Positions 1 to 8,529 of a stretch of DNA of 32,985 bases are shown here, piece by piece. Numbering within the stretch: position 1 is the stretch's first letter; each line of letters starts with the position of its first letter. A model generated the notes under the pieces. That model was not told where the DNA came from, did no database searches, and worked only from the letters and a program-made list of their open reading frames with translations. Where the stretch lies: contig JACIXQ010000023.1 in assembly GCA_014360465.1 (NCBI GenBank), positions 1 to 32,985 on the forward strand, read 5' to 3'. Origin of the DNA: a bacterium. Lineage in GTDB: Bacteria > Armatimonadota > JACIXR01. Made by a program: the position numbers and the translations under genes.

Positions 1-190
1 GGGCTCAATACGGCCCTTATAGGCGCTTCGCCGAGGTTAGCCAAAAAACAAGATTTCGGGCTCGGAAGATGGCCCATGAGCATACTCGGCTTTACCTCCG
101 CCACATCCGTAAAGGGGGAAGTGGCGCCTATCTTTTAAAAATGAAGTCATTGTTCCTCCCATTTTATCATTTTTTTCCTTACCTTTACCA
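1..190. other. Edge segment unrelated to the downstream H-X9-DG gene
   Basis: This stretch lies where the N-terminal type IV prepilin-like helix of the following H-X9-DG gene should be, but no FTLIELLVV-type segment is present in any frame. The gene's own frame hits a stop at 77-79. On the plus strand, frame 1 is open from the window edge to a TAA at 136-138. On the minus strand a 37-codon ORF (150 to 37) is preceded by GGGAGG four bases before its ATG. Neither peptide is recognised. The segment may be a repeat copy, inserted DNA or a junction artefact; the sequence does not decide. Confidence 0.3.
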
Positions 191-265
191 TACCAACAGG
201 ATTGGGACGAAAGCTTTCCTTATCAGCTGGATTGGTGTGCTTGTTCGGCGAACGCTCAGAGGGAG

Positions 266-847
266 ATGTGTTCGCCCAACTTCACCGTTCAGGGCAAGAT
301 TTATCCCTATGTGAAAAATGCGAGTGTTTTCGACTGCCCTTCTGCTGATGCCTGCCCCATAACAGGTGACGACCCTCAAAGGAATATAGCTCACGGAGGC
401 TGCGGTGGCTGGACCTGGCCTCGTGAGTTTCTCGGTAAGAGTGTTGATATAGGTTATAACGGTTTGATGGGCGGTGTGTGGCTCTATAGGATTTTGAGAA
501 GGGAGGGTAGAAATGTTTCCCCGAATGTCGGCGAAGTTATAATCATAAGAATGTCCGATATGCCCACTCCATCCGAGACCGTTGTTTTCGGCGATGCCCT
601 TCGCCCAATTGCCTGTGGCGGTTCCAGAATGGTTTTCACCAACAACTGCGCTCCCTGGTGCACCCCCGGCGGTAGGACGGAGAAGAACACACGCCACACT
701 GGTGGTTCCAACTATGTGTTCGCCGATGGACACGCCAAGTGGATGAACTACAAGCAGATGGGCAACGAGTGCGGAAGGCATTTCTACCCCTATCGCGACC
801 ACGACAATATATCCGTCTGGGCGGTGCTTGGTCCTCCCGAAGATTAG
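266..847 (+). CDS. H-X9-DG (DUF1559-like) protein, N-terminally truncated
   Basis: The C-terminal half of a DUF1559-like, prepilin-type protein of the H-X9-DG class. The signature is visible as H-T-G-G-S-N-Y-V-F-A-D-G near residue 150, followed by HAKWM. Members usually start with a prepilin helix and continue with a 'QDYDExFP' segment. Here PYQQDWDESFPYQ is encoded in frame just upstream of the ATG (about 188-226), so real coding sequence begins before the annotated start. The prepilin helix itself is absent, and the frame closes with a stop at 77. The ATG at 266 has no good ribosome binding site and is probably not a natural start. The family is abundant in Planctomycetes and Armatimonadota and is thought to be exported or surface-exposed. 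This copy is probably a broken gene; the fold assignment is confident, functionality is not. Confidence 0.7.
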   Translation: MCSPNFTVQGKIYPYVKNASVFDCPSADACPITGDDPQRNIAHGGCGGWTWPREFLGKSVDIGYNGLMGGVWLYRILRREGRNVSPNVGEVIIIRMSDMPTPSETVVFGDALRPIACGGSRMVFTNNCAPWCTPGGRTEKNTRHTGGSNYVFADGHAKWMNYKQMGNECGRHFYPYRDHDNISVWAVLGPPED

Positions 848-877
848 ATTTATTTTTATCTTGGAAGGGAGATGGAT

Positions 878-2182
878 ATGAAGACATTGATAAAATGTGC
901 AATCATCTCTTTAGCGTTCAGTTTCCTTCTTAGGGGTGCGGACCTACCAACGCGAGTGCGTGATAGATGGGATTTTCGCTACAAGGGATTCGTAATCGGT
1001 GCCTGGTGGGGTCCTTCGGCAAATGAAGCGGAATTGAAATTTTACAAGGAAGCTGGTTTCAATGTTGTGATGATTGGGCGTTATATGCAGTTGAACGATT
1101 ATGCGGATATAGAGAAATGTCTTAAGGAGCTTGACCTTGCTAAAAAATATGGATTATGGGTTATGTTTGATACATATACGAAAAATGAGCATCCATGGGG
1201 TGGGAAAGCCTGGTCTGAACCTTACGATCACCCATTACATCACGCAGCGAGTTTGGAGGAACTTGTCTGGCTTTATGAGAAGGTAGGGAAGCACCCATCA
1301 CTCCTTGGCTTTATGATTGGGGACGACCAGGGAGAAGTTTCGCCACGCACATCCGCTTGCACGAATTTCCTCTTCCGTCAGCCCAAACCCCACCTGATGC
1401 CTTGGCTTTGTGGTTGGATACCACCTCGCAATCTGGCGGAACATAATAATCCCATAGCTAATCCCCAGATATATCCCACCCTTTACGAATGGAACCTTTC
1501 CGCAGATATGCTCGCAATTCGCTATATATCAGCATATGCGAGCTGGACAAGTGAGTGTAGGAAGTACGGGATAATGTTCTGGCCAATGTTCAATGTTGCT
1601 CCGCCACCCGGCACCGATTATCTTCCTTCTGATTCCTTGACCCGCTTCCCTGCTTATCTTGCCCTCGTTTTCGGTTCGGATGGCATTTGGTATTTCTGTT
1701 ATAACGGTGGGAGCCTCCAAAGATATGGCGAGTATTCCAGCGAGGAGGAGGTTAGAAAAGCTCTGACGCCTCTTTACCCTGTGGTGAAAAAAGCGAATAA
1801 TCGTATTGCCCAGTGGGGCGATAAGATTATTGGAAGGGATTGTTCTGCAATCTACATAACAGCCTTTGAAGGAAACGAGGAAATTAAAAGGGTTGAGGGC
1901 TTGAGGAAACCTGGCAAAAAAGAGCTGATAGAGGAAATGGATAAGGAACTCATAGCAGGTGTGCTGACGAAGAAGGGAGAGAATCCGCTGGTAATGGTAG
2001 TGGATTGTAGGGTTAGCAAGAACTGGGGAGATATACCTCCACGGGAAGTTCTGCTGAAGTTCTCGCCCGATGTGAGGGAAATAAAGGTTCTTGAAGGGAT
2101 GAAAACATTAAGCGTCCGAGGCAACACGGTTAAAATCCGGCTTGAAGCGGGCGGAGGTCAGATGCTGGAGATTGTGAAATAA
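878..2182 (+). CDS. Secreted TIM-barrel glycosidase-like protein
   Basis: Unassigned secreted protein of about 434 residues. The start at 878 is preferred over 872 because GGAAGGGAG lies directly before 872 and at proper spacing from 878. It begins with a basic n-region and hydrophobic stretch (KTLIKCAIISLAFSFLL), a likely signal peptide. The body has the look of a (beta/alpha)8 barrel: GFVIGAWWGP at about residue 40, EAGFNVVMI, then HPSLLGFMIGDDQG around residue 150. In related hydrolase-like barrels that last strand end usually reads G-D-E-P. Here it is G-D-D-Q, so the usual acid/base glutamate is not obvious. The last 80 residues look like a beta-rich tail. It sits 30 bases after the H-X9-DG gene and 49 bases before the DUF6785-like gene. 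The substrate is unknown. Confidence 0.65.
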   Translation: MKTLIKCAIISLAFSFLLRGADLPTRVRDRWDFRYKGFVIGAWWGPSANEAELKFYKEAGFNVVMIGRYMQLNDYADIEKCLKELDLAKKYGLWVMFDTYTKNEHPWGGKAWSEPYDHPLHHAASLEELVWLYEKVGKHPSLLGFMIGDDQGEVSPRTSACTNFLFRQPKPHLMPWLCGWIPPRNLAEHNNPIANPQIYPTLYEWNLSADMLAIRYISAYASWTSECRKYGIMFWPMFNVAPPPGTDYLPSDSLTRFPAYLALVFGSDGIWYFCYNGGSLQRYGEYSSEEEVRKALTPLYPVVKKANNRIAQWGDKIIGRDCSAIYITAFEGNEEIKRVEGLRKPGKKELIEEMDKELIAGVLTKKGENPLVMVVDCRVSKNWGDIPPREVLLKFSPDVREIKVLEGMKTLSVRGNTVKIRLEAGGGQMLEIVK

Positions 2183-2192
2183 AAGAAAAAAG

Positions 2193-2249
2193 GCTTATCC
2201 TTTTCGTTGCCAGTATTAGAATAGAAGATAAATGGCACGAAGGATAAGC
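2193..2249 (+). promoter_or_regulatory. Inverted repeat enclosing the next gene's start codon
   Basis: GCTTATCCTT (2193-2202) is the exact reverse complement of AAGGATAAGC (2240-2249). Inside it CG and TGCC (2205-2211) can pair with GGCACG (2234-2239). The right arm is the first codons of the DUF6785-like gene (ATG at 2232), and the loop carries the weak ribosome binding region. No T-run follows, so it is not a simple terminator. A structure limiting translation initiation of the membrane protein is the natural inference. Confidence 0.45.
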
Positions 2250-4145
2250 TTCAGAGCTATATTCATCGGGTTTATCCTCATCCCCTTAAACGACCTGTGG
2301 ATAGTCTATATGCAGGAAGTAAAAGGCGGGGCTTTTCCCACGAGTATGTCTCTCTTCGCCCACGCCGTGTTTTCTCTCCTGTTAGTTGTCTTGCTCAATC
2401 TGTTCTTCAAAAAGTATATCCCCCGTTTTGCCCTCAACCGCGGTGAACTTCTCCTTATCTACTCTATGGTTTGTCTTGGTTCCTGCTGGCTTGGGATAGA
2501 TAACTATCCGGTTCTCGTCTCAATTGCAACCCATTCGGTTTGGTTCGCCACGCCCGAGAACAAATATCAACAACTTTTCTTCAAATATTTACCGAAATGG
2601 TTGGTGGTTATGGATAAGAGGGCTCTTGAGGGTTATTTCCTCGGCTGGTCTTCATTCTACACAAGAGAACATCTCCTCGCTTGGCTAAAGCCCATCCTTT
2701 TCTGGATGCTCTTCTTTATGTTGATGGTCTTCGTTATGATGTGTATAAACATAATCTTCCGCAAAGAGTGGAGCGATTATGAAAGGTTGACCTTTCCCAT
2801 AATCCAGCTTCCTTTAGCCATTACGGAGGAGGGATTATCCCTTTTTAAAAGCAAACTTATGTGGGCTGGCTTCGGTTTAGCAGCGATTATCGACATCATA
2901 AACAACATAAATGCCAACTTTCCATTCTTTCCTCATATAGCTATAAGAGACTACGACTTGGGGCAGTTTATCACGACTCCTCCTTGGAATGCCATCGGTT
3001 GGACTCCCCTCTATTTCTTTCCCTGCATCATCGGGCTCGGTTATCTCCTTCCCCTTGACCTCGCTTTTTCCTGTTGGTTTTTCTATTGGTATTGGAAGCT
3101 TCAGAAGGTTCTTAGCGTAGCCTTCAATCTGCAGGTGGCAAGACCAGATATGCCCTATATAAACGACCAATCAGCAGGCGCCTACATAGGTATCGCCTTT
3201 TTCGTCATCTGGGTGGCGAGGAAATACCTTCGCCAGGTCTTCAAGCGGGCTTTGGGCAAAGCTTCTGAGATAAGCGATGATGGTGAGCCTATGAGTTATC
3301 GCTCCGCTTTTATCGGGATGATTCTTGGTTTCGCTTTCTTGATGGTATTTCTCCTCAAGGCTGGTATGCGAGCTGATACAGCTTTTCTCTTTCTGCTTAT
3401 ATTCTTTCTCCTTTCCCTTGCTATAGCTCGGATAAGGGTTGAGCTTGGTTCACCTGTCCATGATTTGCATTTTGCTGGTCCCGACCAGATGTTGACCAGG
3501 ATAGCGGGAGTTGAGGCTTTCACTAAAGGAGATTTGGTCTTCTTCACCCTTTCTTGGTGTTTCAATAGGGCATACAGGGCACATCCAATGCCGCATCAGA
3601 TAGAAGGCTTGAAGATTGCGGAAAGGACAGGTGTTGATTCTCGCAGATATATGTGGGCTATGCTTTTTGCCAGCTTTGTTGGTTCACTTGCCAGCTTTTG
3701 GGCGCTTCTCCATACATATTATAAGCTGGGAGCTACAGCAAAAGCAGCACCTTGGGTGACTGGTTACGGCTGGGAGGCGTTCAACCGCTTACATTCGTGG
3801 CTGACGATGCCCCAGGAAAGGGATGTTCTTTGTAGCATTTTCACAATTTGGGGTTTCGTTTCCACGCTTATCCTTGTCTTCATCAGGGGGAAATATTTCT
3901 GGTGGCCATTCCATCCAGTGGGTTATGCGGTATCGTCATCTTGGTCTATGGGACTGCTCTGGCTTCCTATCTTCATCGCCTGGCTGGTAAAGTTCATATG
4001 CCTCAGGGTTGCTGGGTTAAGAGGTTATCGCCAGACCTTGCCTTTCTTCCTTGGGCTCATCCTTGGGGAGTTTGTCGTGGGAAGCCTCACTAATATCATC
4101 GGTATTCTGCTTAACTGGCGTATATATTGCTATTGGGGAGGTTGA
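2232..4145 (+). CDS. DUF6785/DUF6784-like polytopic membrane protein (OPT-like)
   Basis: A 637-residue integral membrane protein with a dozen or more hydrophobic segments. The first is IFIGFILIPLNDLWIVYMQ. A soluble-looking loop follows around residues 95-145, and the C-terminal half begins SYRSAFIGMILGFAFL near residue 355. The N- and C-terminal halves both start with an 'R-x-F-I-G' membrane entry, consistent with the two-part DUF6785 plus DUF6784 architecture that I associate with Armatimonadota and Planctomycetes and that resembles oligopeptide transporters. This is recalled family knowledge, not a search result. Its position between secreted hydrolase-like genes suggests uptake or sensing of a released product. 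The ATG lies in an inverted repeat and has only a poor ribosome binding site. The substrate is unknown. Confidence 0.65.
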   Translation: MARRISFRAIFIGFILIPLNDLWIVYMQEVKGGAFPTSMSLFAHAVFSLLLVVLLNLFFKKYIPRFALNRGELLLIYSMVCLGSCWLGIDNYPVLVSIATHSVWFATPENKYQQLFFKYLPKWLVVMDKRALEGYFLGWSSFYTREHLLAWLKPILFWMLFFMLMVFVMMCINIIFRKEWSDYERLTFPIIQLPLAITEEGLSLFKSKLMWAGFGLAAIIDIINNINANFPFFPHIAIRDYDLGQFITTPPWNAIGWTPLYFFPCIIGLGYLLPLDLAFSCWFFYWYWKLQKVLSVAFNLQVARPDMPYINDQSAGAYIGIAFFVIWVARKYLRQVFKRALGKASEISDDGEPMSYRSAFIGMILGFAFLMVFLLKAGMRADTAFLFLLIFFLLSLAIARIRVELGSPVHDLHFAGPDQMLTRIAGVEAFTKGDLVFFTLSWCFNRAYRAHPMPHQIEGLKIAERTGVDSRRYMWAMLFASFVGSLASFWALLHTYYKLGATAKAAPWVTGYGWEAFNRLHSWLTMPQERDVLCSIFTIWGFVSTLILVFIRGKYFWWPFHPVGYAVSSSWSMGLLWLPIFIAWLVKFICLRVAGLRGYRQTLPFFLGLILGEFVVGSLTNIIGILLNWRIYCYWGG

Positions 4146-4147
4146 AA

Positions 4148-6433
4148 ATGGTAAATAGAAAATTGTTTGCTCTTATCTTTTTGATAATTCTAATCACAAA
4201 TTCTACAAAAGTAACGAAAGGAGGCACTTTCAGGATGATGAGCTTCAATACAGGAGCATTAATCTTGAAGATGGACACAAGAGGGTCATTAGTTAGTTTG
4301 CTCGACACACAGAATAAGAGGGAATATCTCGCTTCCCCTTGCCCACTTTTCAGCATCACGATTGATAAGGAAAAACTTGAACCTATAAGCTGTTCCTATG
4401 ATGAGAAAAAAGACCTACTGGAACTGAAATATGAGAGAGGGATAATTGCGTTAATTGAAGTTAATGTAAAGCCCACCCATATTAGATTCACCTTAAAGGA
4501 GATAAAAGGAGATGAACCAGATAGGGTGGACTGGGGACCTTTTATTATAACGATAAACAAGACGATTGGAGAGACAATCGGGGTTGTAAGGGATGATGAG
4601 ATGGCTATAGGCATCCAAGCTCTAAATATTCAGACCGTAGGTGGAGCTACTTCTGATGAAAAGGGAAGCAAACTTTTCGCCTATTCCGATTCCGAGGGAG
4701 GAATCGCTGGCTCCAGCATAGCGCTATTCAGTTGCCCTACAAAGGAGGCTTTGCAGACGATTGGGAAGATAGAGGTTGCCGAGGGGCTTCCTCATCCGAT
4801 TCTTGATGGGGAGTGGGCGAAGGTCTCACCCTCTGCAACCCTCTCCTACCTCATAACCGATTTCAGCGAAACGAATTTTGATGATGCCTTGGCGCTTTGT
4901 GCCAAGCTTGGCTTCAAATATATCTATCATCCAGGACCATTTGAAACTTGGGGTCATTTTATTTTGGATAGGAATCGCTTTCCCGATGGTGATGATAGCC
5001 TGAAGAGATGCGTGGAAAAGGCGAAAAAGAGAGGTATAAGGGTCGGTCTTCATACCCTCACATCTTTTATAACCACCAATGACCCCTATGTATCACCCAA
5101 GCCAGACAGAAGGTTAGGAGGGCTTGGCTCGGCGGAACTTTCAGAGGACATAGATGAGAAAGCAACCGAGATCCCCGTTTCCGATAAGGAACCGTTTATC
5201 AAATCACAGAATTGGGGATGGCACAGGAAGTTCGTTCTCATAGATGAGGAGATTATAGAGTACGAGGAAGTCAGCGAGGGTTCCCCGATAAAACTTGTCG
5301 GTTGCAAGAGGGGTTCCTTTGGGACAACGATTTCCATCCATAGAAAAGGGGCTGAGGTTAGGAGACTTGCCACTCACGCTTATGGAACCTTCTACCCGGG
5401 AATAAGAAATGGAATGATGGACGAGATGACGAAGAGAATAGTTGAGCTGTTCAACTACTGCGGTCTTGAGCAGATTTCCTTTGATGGTCTGGAAGGACTA
5501 TGGGATTACGAATATAAAGGTCCTTATGCCGCTCATCGGTTTGTCAAGCAATGCTATGATGGTTGGAAGCAAGAGGTAATAAACGATGCGAGCGGTCTAC
5601 TCCACTTCCTCTGGCATATACATACAAGAATGAATTGGGGAGAGCCATGGGGCAAAGCTATGAGGGAAGGGATGGCAGAATACAGATTGAGAAACCAGGA
5701 ATATTTTGATAGGAATCTCTTCCCCCATATGATGGGTTGGTTTGAGTTCAGAGCGGCCTCGCCCCAGCTGGAGGCTACCACCCTTGACGAGATAGAATGG
5801 ATGTTGTCAAAATGTGCTGGTTGTGATGCGGGTTTCGCCCTTGTCACCTCACCTGAGGTCTTCAGGATAAACGGGCAAGGCGAGGCGGTGGCTCAGGCTA
5901 TAAGGGATTGGGAGAGATTGAGGCACGGAAAAGCCTTCTCCGAGGAGCAGAAAAAGAGGCTTAGGGAACTAACGAGCGAATGGCATTTGCAAAAGATTGG
6001 AGAAAATCGTTACCTTCTCTTCCCATTGGAATTCTCTGCTCGCTTCGCCTACCCCGAGAAGGAGAGTGTTTGGAAGTTTCAGAATAAATTTGAAGCCCAG
6101 CCTTTGAGATTCGTTCTAAGAGTTTTGCCCGAGGCAGGGGATAGGACGATTTCCAACCCCCAGATAGAGTTAGCTGGGGAACGAATAACTTTCCCCGTCC
6201 AGCTGAAAGCTACAAATTATCTCGTTTGCGAGGGAAGGGAGGAAGCCATCGTCTATGATTGGAATTGGAACCAAATTGGGAAGGTGAAGGGAGAGGGGAA
6301 GTTGCCGGTTATGCCAAGCGGTGAGGTCCTTATAAATTTCGAATGCGATGTTGAAGGGGCAGACTTTCCCGTTCTTTGGGTGCAGTTCAAGATGATAGGT
6401 AAGCCCGAGGAAGTGGTGGTGAAAAGTAGGTAG
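4148..6433 (+). CDS. Secreted multidomain TIM-barrel hydrolase-like protein
   Basis: The ATG at 4148 is chosen over the track start at 4127. GGGGAGG lies 6 bases upstream, and the new N-terminus (MVNRKLFALIFLIILI) is a clean signal peptide; it begins two bases after the preceding stop. The order is signal peptide; beta-sandwich to about residue 240; a barrel-like region from ITDFSETNFDDALALC (about 245), with GLHTLTSF; an inserted beta module around 345-395 containing IDEEIIEYEEV and GCKRGSFGTT; a second barrel half with ISFDGLEGLWDYEY (about 450); and a beta-rich C-terminal domain. The layout recalls large retaining glycosidases with an N-terminal super-sandwich, but I cannot assign a GH family. 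The Asp in SFDGLEG is a candidate catalytic residue by position only. Confidence 0.6.
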   Translation: MVNRKLFALIFLIILITNSTKVTKGGTFRMMSFNTGALILKMDTRGSLVSLLDTQNKREYLASPCPLFSITIDKEKLEPISCSYDEKKDLLELKYERGIIALIEVNVKPTHIRFTLKEIKGDEPDRVDWGPFIITINKTIGETIGVVRDDEMAIGIQALNIQTVGGATSDEKGSKLFAYSDSEGGIAGSSIALFSCPTKEALQTIGKIEVAEGLPHPILDGEWAKVSPSATLSYLITDFSETNFDDALALCAKLGFKYIYHPGPFETWGHFILDRNRFPDGDDSLKRCVEKAKKRGIRVGLHTLTSFITTNDPYVSPKPDRRLGGLGSAELSEDIDEKATEIPVSDKEPFIKSQNWGWHRKFVLIDEEIIEYEEVSEGSPIKLVGCKRGSFGTTISIHRKGAEVRRLATHAYGTFYPGIRNGMMDEMTKRIVELFNYCGLEQISFDGLEGLWDYEYKGPYAAHRFVKQCYDGWKQEVINDASGLLHFLWHIHTRMNWGEPWGKAMREGMAEYRLRNQEYFDRNLFPHMMGWFEFRAASPQLEATTLDEIEWMLSKCAGCDAGFALVTSPEVFRINGQGEAVAQAIRDWERLRHGKAFSEEQKKRLRELTSEWHLQKIGENRYLLFPLEFSARFAYPEKESVWKFQNKFEAQPLRFVLRVLPEAGDRTISNPQIELAGERITFPVQLKATNYLVCEGREEAIVYDWNWNQIGKVKGEGKLPVMPSGEVLINFECDVEGADFPVLWVQFKMIGKPEEVVVKSR

Positions 6434-6434
6434 G

Positions 6435-6475
6435 AGAAGAGCGGGTGTTTTTTATGATAACGCTCTGCTCTTCTT
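6435..6475 (+). terminator. Possible terminator hairpin
   Basis: AGAAGAGC (6435-6442) pairs exactly with GCTCTTCT (6467-6474), followed by a T-rich TTTCT. The internal AGAGCG/CGCTCT offers an alternative register. The loop is long and the T-run weak, so termination may be partial. It lies directly after the stop at 6433. Confidence 0.35.
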
Positions 6476-6488
6476 TCTAAAGATAAAA

Positions 6489-6517
6489 TTGACATCAGAA
6501 AGGAAATATAGTAGAAA
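6489..6517 (+). promoter_or_regulatory. Candidate sigma70 promoter, possibly leaderless
   Basis: TTGACA (6489-6494) lies exactly 17 bases from TAGAAA (6512-6517, 4 of 6 matches to TATAAT). The predicted start site falls at about the ATG at 6526, and no Shine-Dalgarno sequence lies at usable distance from that ATG. This would fit a leaderless transcript. Confidence 0.4.
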
Positions 6518-6525
6518 TACTAATA

Positions 6526-8529
6526 ATGAGCTGGAAGGGTAGCACCCTCATTAGTTTTATACTTTTCTTCTTCGTCGTATATACCACTTCTTATGGGGAG
6601 GTATCGGATACGAAACAGCATCTGAAGAATTCGCTCGTCTTCGCCATTTCCCAGGGAACAGCTACCTTGAAGGATGTTGAGGAGCTTGAGAGGATGGGAG
6701 TTGATTTTGTTGTCAGGGGAATTTCCTGTGGCTGGTATGCTAATCCCAAGGATATGTTTGAAAGGAGCAAGGCTGTTGAAAAAGCTCTTGAGGAGGCATA
6801 TAAGCGAAACATTCTTTGGAGTGCTATGATTACCTCCTCCGCCATCATTCCGGACATCCTTCCCGAAAGGGATGTTTCCCTTTATGCTGATAGGGATGCT
6901 TTCGGCAATGTCATCAAGCCGGCATCTTGGTGGCAGGGATGCCTCAACAATCCACGCTTCGCCAACTTTGTCAAGGATATTGCGAGGGCGGCGATTGATG
7001 CCAAAATATGGGGCATTCATTACGACGAATCATACGGACATTGGTTTTGGAGCTATCCGATGCCTTGCTTCTGTGACTATTGTATAAAGGGCTTTGCTGA
7101 ATGGTTGCAGAAGGAGAAACCTCCTATTTTGGATAAATTGGGGATAAGAAATTTGAAGGGGTTCAATTATAGGGAATTTCTTGCCGAGAGAAAAATACAG
7201 GATAGACCCTGGGAAAGCCCATTGGCTGAAGAATATTGGAGGTTTCTCCTATATAGTACCCTTGAGAAAGAAAGAGAGATAGTAGAAGATAGTAAGAGAT
7301 ATTGTCGGACGAAGTGGGGAAAGGAACTGATAGCGAATGCCAATCAATACGATATGGTGAACCTTTCAGCAGTCGTTTTAGGAGAATCAAGCATCTATGA
7401 TTTTATAAACATCGGCTGGGGACTTCCTTTTCTTCCTCATCAATCCTCTTATATTCCCAGTTATTTAGCTTCAAAAGCTTGTGGCTATGATAAGCCGGTG
7501 GTTATGTTCCTTGATATTCAAGAGGAACCGCCTGCTTTCTCAGCACTGCCTCTTGAAAGTAAGGGACAGCTTTTCCGTTGGTTGGCTGGCGAGGCATATG
7601 CCAGCGGATGTTTCTATGCCCTTCACCATCGCTTTTCCCTTTGGGCTGGACCAGTAGAAGAACTATCCAAGATAGGGCAGTTTATCAAAGCCAATCCCCA
7701 TCTTTTCCGAGACACAAGACCATTAGCTGATGTTTACCTCCTCTACTCCTTTGCTTCAAACATATACGATATGTTTCCTAAATACTGGGGAAGAAAGGGC
7801 GCGCCCGACCACAGCAAATATTATAACATCCTTGGTAATATGCTCCTTGATTGTGGAGTGCAGTTCGCGGGACTCTTCTTCGGAGAGGGCAGGACATTTC
7901 CCGACGATGTGGCTACTTGTGAAAAGGGAGCCTTCAGGAAGCTTTCCCCTAAGGATTTCCCCTTTATCATAGTTCCATCCGCTTATGCCCTGAGCGAGCG
8001 AAACATAAAGATGCTTATTGATTATGCCCAGGCTGGTGGGAAGCTTATCCTTTTGGGCGATTGCGGGAGTAGGGACGAGGCATATAGAGAAAGGAAAGGC
8101 GAAATCTGGGATAAGATTAGTAAGAGGAAAAATGTTATTTGGTTAAAAGCTTGCCCCTGGGAAAAGCCCGCGTTACTTCTTGAGATGGTTCTTGATTCTC
8201 TCAAAAAGCTTGGTTGGTCTCCCCAAATCATAGAATGGAGTCCCCAGCCAATAACCCATAAAATATTGAGGGTAGGAAAGGGAAAGATAATCATCCATAT
8301 CCTCAATAAGCAATTTGAAGAAGGAAAGGGGTTTAAAACAGTGCAAAACCTCAAAATCTCCCTGAAGCTTCCCTCCGGATTCAAATCCTCGCCCGAGGTT
8401 TTTTGCTATTCGCCCGATTGGGGAACCTCGCCAAAAAGCATACAGGCAATTTTCAAGGGTGATGAGATGTTTCTCACTCTCCCTTCCTTTGATGTTTGGC
8501 TACTTATAGAAGTAGAGGAAGCGAAATGA
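6526..8529 (+). CDS. Secreted GH42-like glycosyl hydrolase family protein
   Basis: A 667-residue secreted protein with signal peptide STLISFILFFFVVYTTSYG. A barrel domain (about residues 35-390) includes GVDFVVRGISCGWYA, WGIHYDESYGHW (about 165) and a Cys-rich CFCDYCIKGF, a pattern common in GH42-like and related putative glycosidases where a 'C-x-C-x-x-C' follows the acid/base strand. Residues about 400-560 look like the Rossmann-like glutamine-amidotransferase-fold (trimerisation) domain of GH42: DFPFIIVPSAYALSE and LIDYAQAGGKLILLG. A small beta domain follows. The likely role is exo-acting glycoside cleavage outside the cytoplasm. The start codon has no clear ribosome binding site but a good promoter sits just upstream. 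The next gene overlaps by ATGA, so they are co-expressed. The exact family is uncertain. Confidence 0.65.
   Translation: MSWKGSTLISFILFFFVVYTTSYGEVSDTKQHLKNSLVFAISQGTATLKDVEELERMGVDFVVRGISCGWYANPKDMFERSKAVEKALEEAYKRNILWSAMITSSAIIPDILPERDVSLYADRDAFGNVIKPASWWQGCLNNPRFANFVKDIARAAIDAKIWGIHYDESYGHWFWSYPMPCFCDYCIKGFAEWLQKEKPPILDKLGIRNLKGFNYREFLAERKIQDRPWESPLAEEYWRFLLYSTLEKEREIVEDSKRYCRTKWGKELIANANQYDMVNLSAVVLGESSIYDFINIGWGLPFLPHQSSYIPSYLASKACGYDKPVVMFLDIQEEPPAFSALPLESKGQLFRWLAGEAYASGCFYALHHRFSLWAGPVEELSKIGQFIKANPHLFRDTRPLADVYLLYSFASNIYDMFPKYWGRKGAPDHSKYYNILGNMLLDCGVQFAGLFFGEGRTFPDDVATCEKGAFRKLSPKDFPFIIVPSAYALSERNIKMLIDYAQAGGKLILLGDCGSRDEAYRERKGEIWDKISKRKNVIWLKACPWEKPALLLEMVLDSLKKLGWSPQIIEWSPQPITHKILRVGKGKIIIHILNKQFEEGKGFKTVQNLKISLKLPSGFKSSPEVFCYSPDWGTSPKSIQAIFKGDEMFLTLPSFDVWLLIEVEEAK

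Noticed and set aside
185-802. 205-codon minus-strand ORF opposite the H-X9-DG gene
   Set aside because: It is the antisense shadow of a gene with a clear family motif; its own translation has no recognisable pattern.
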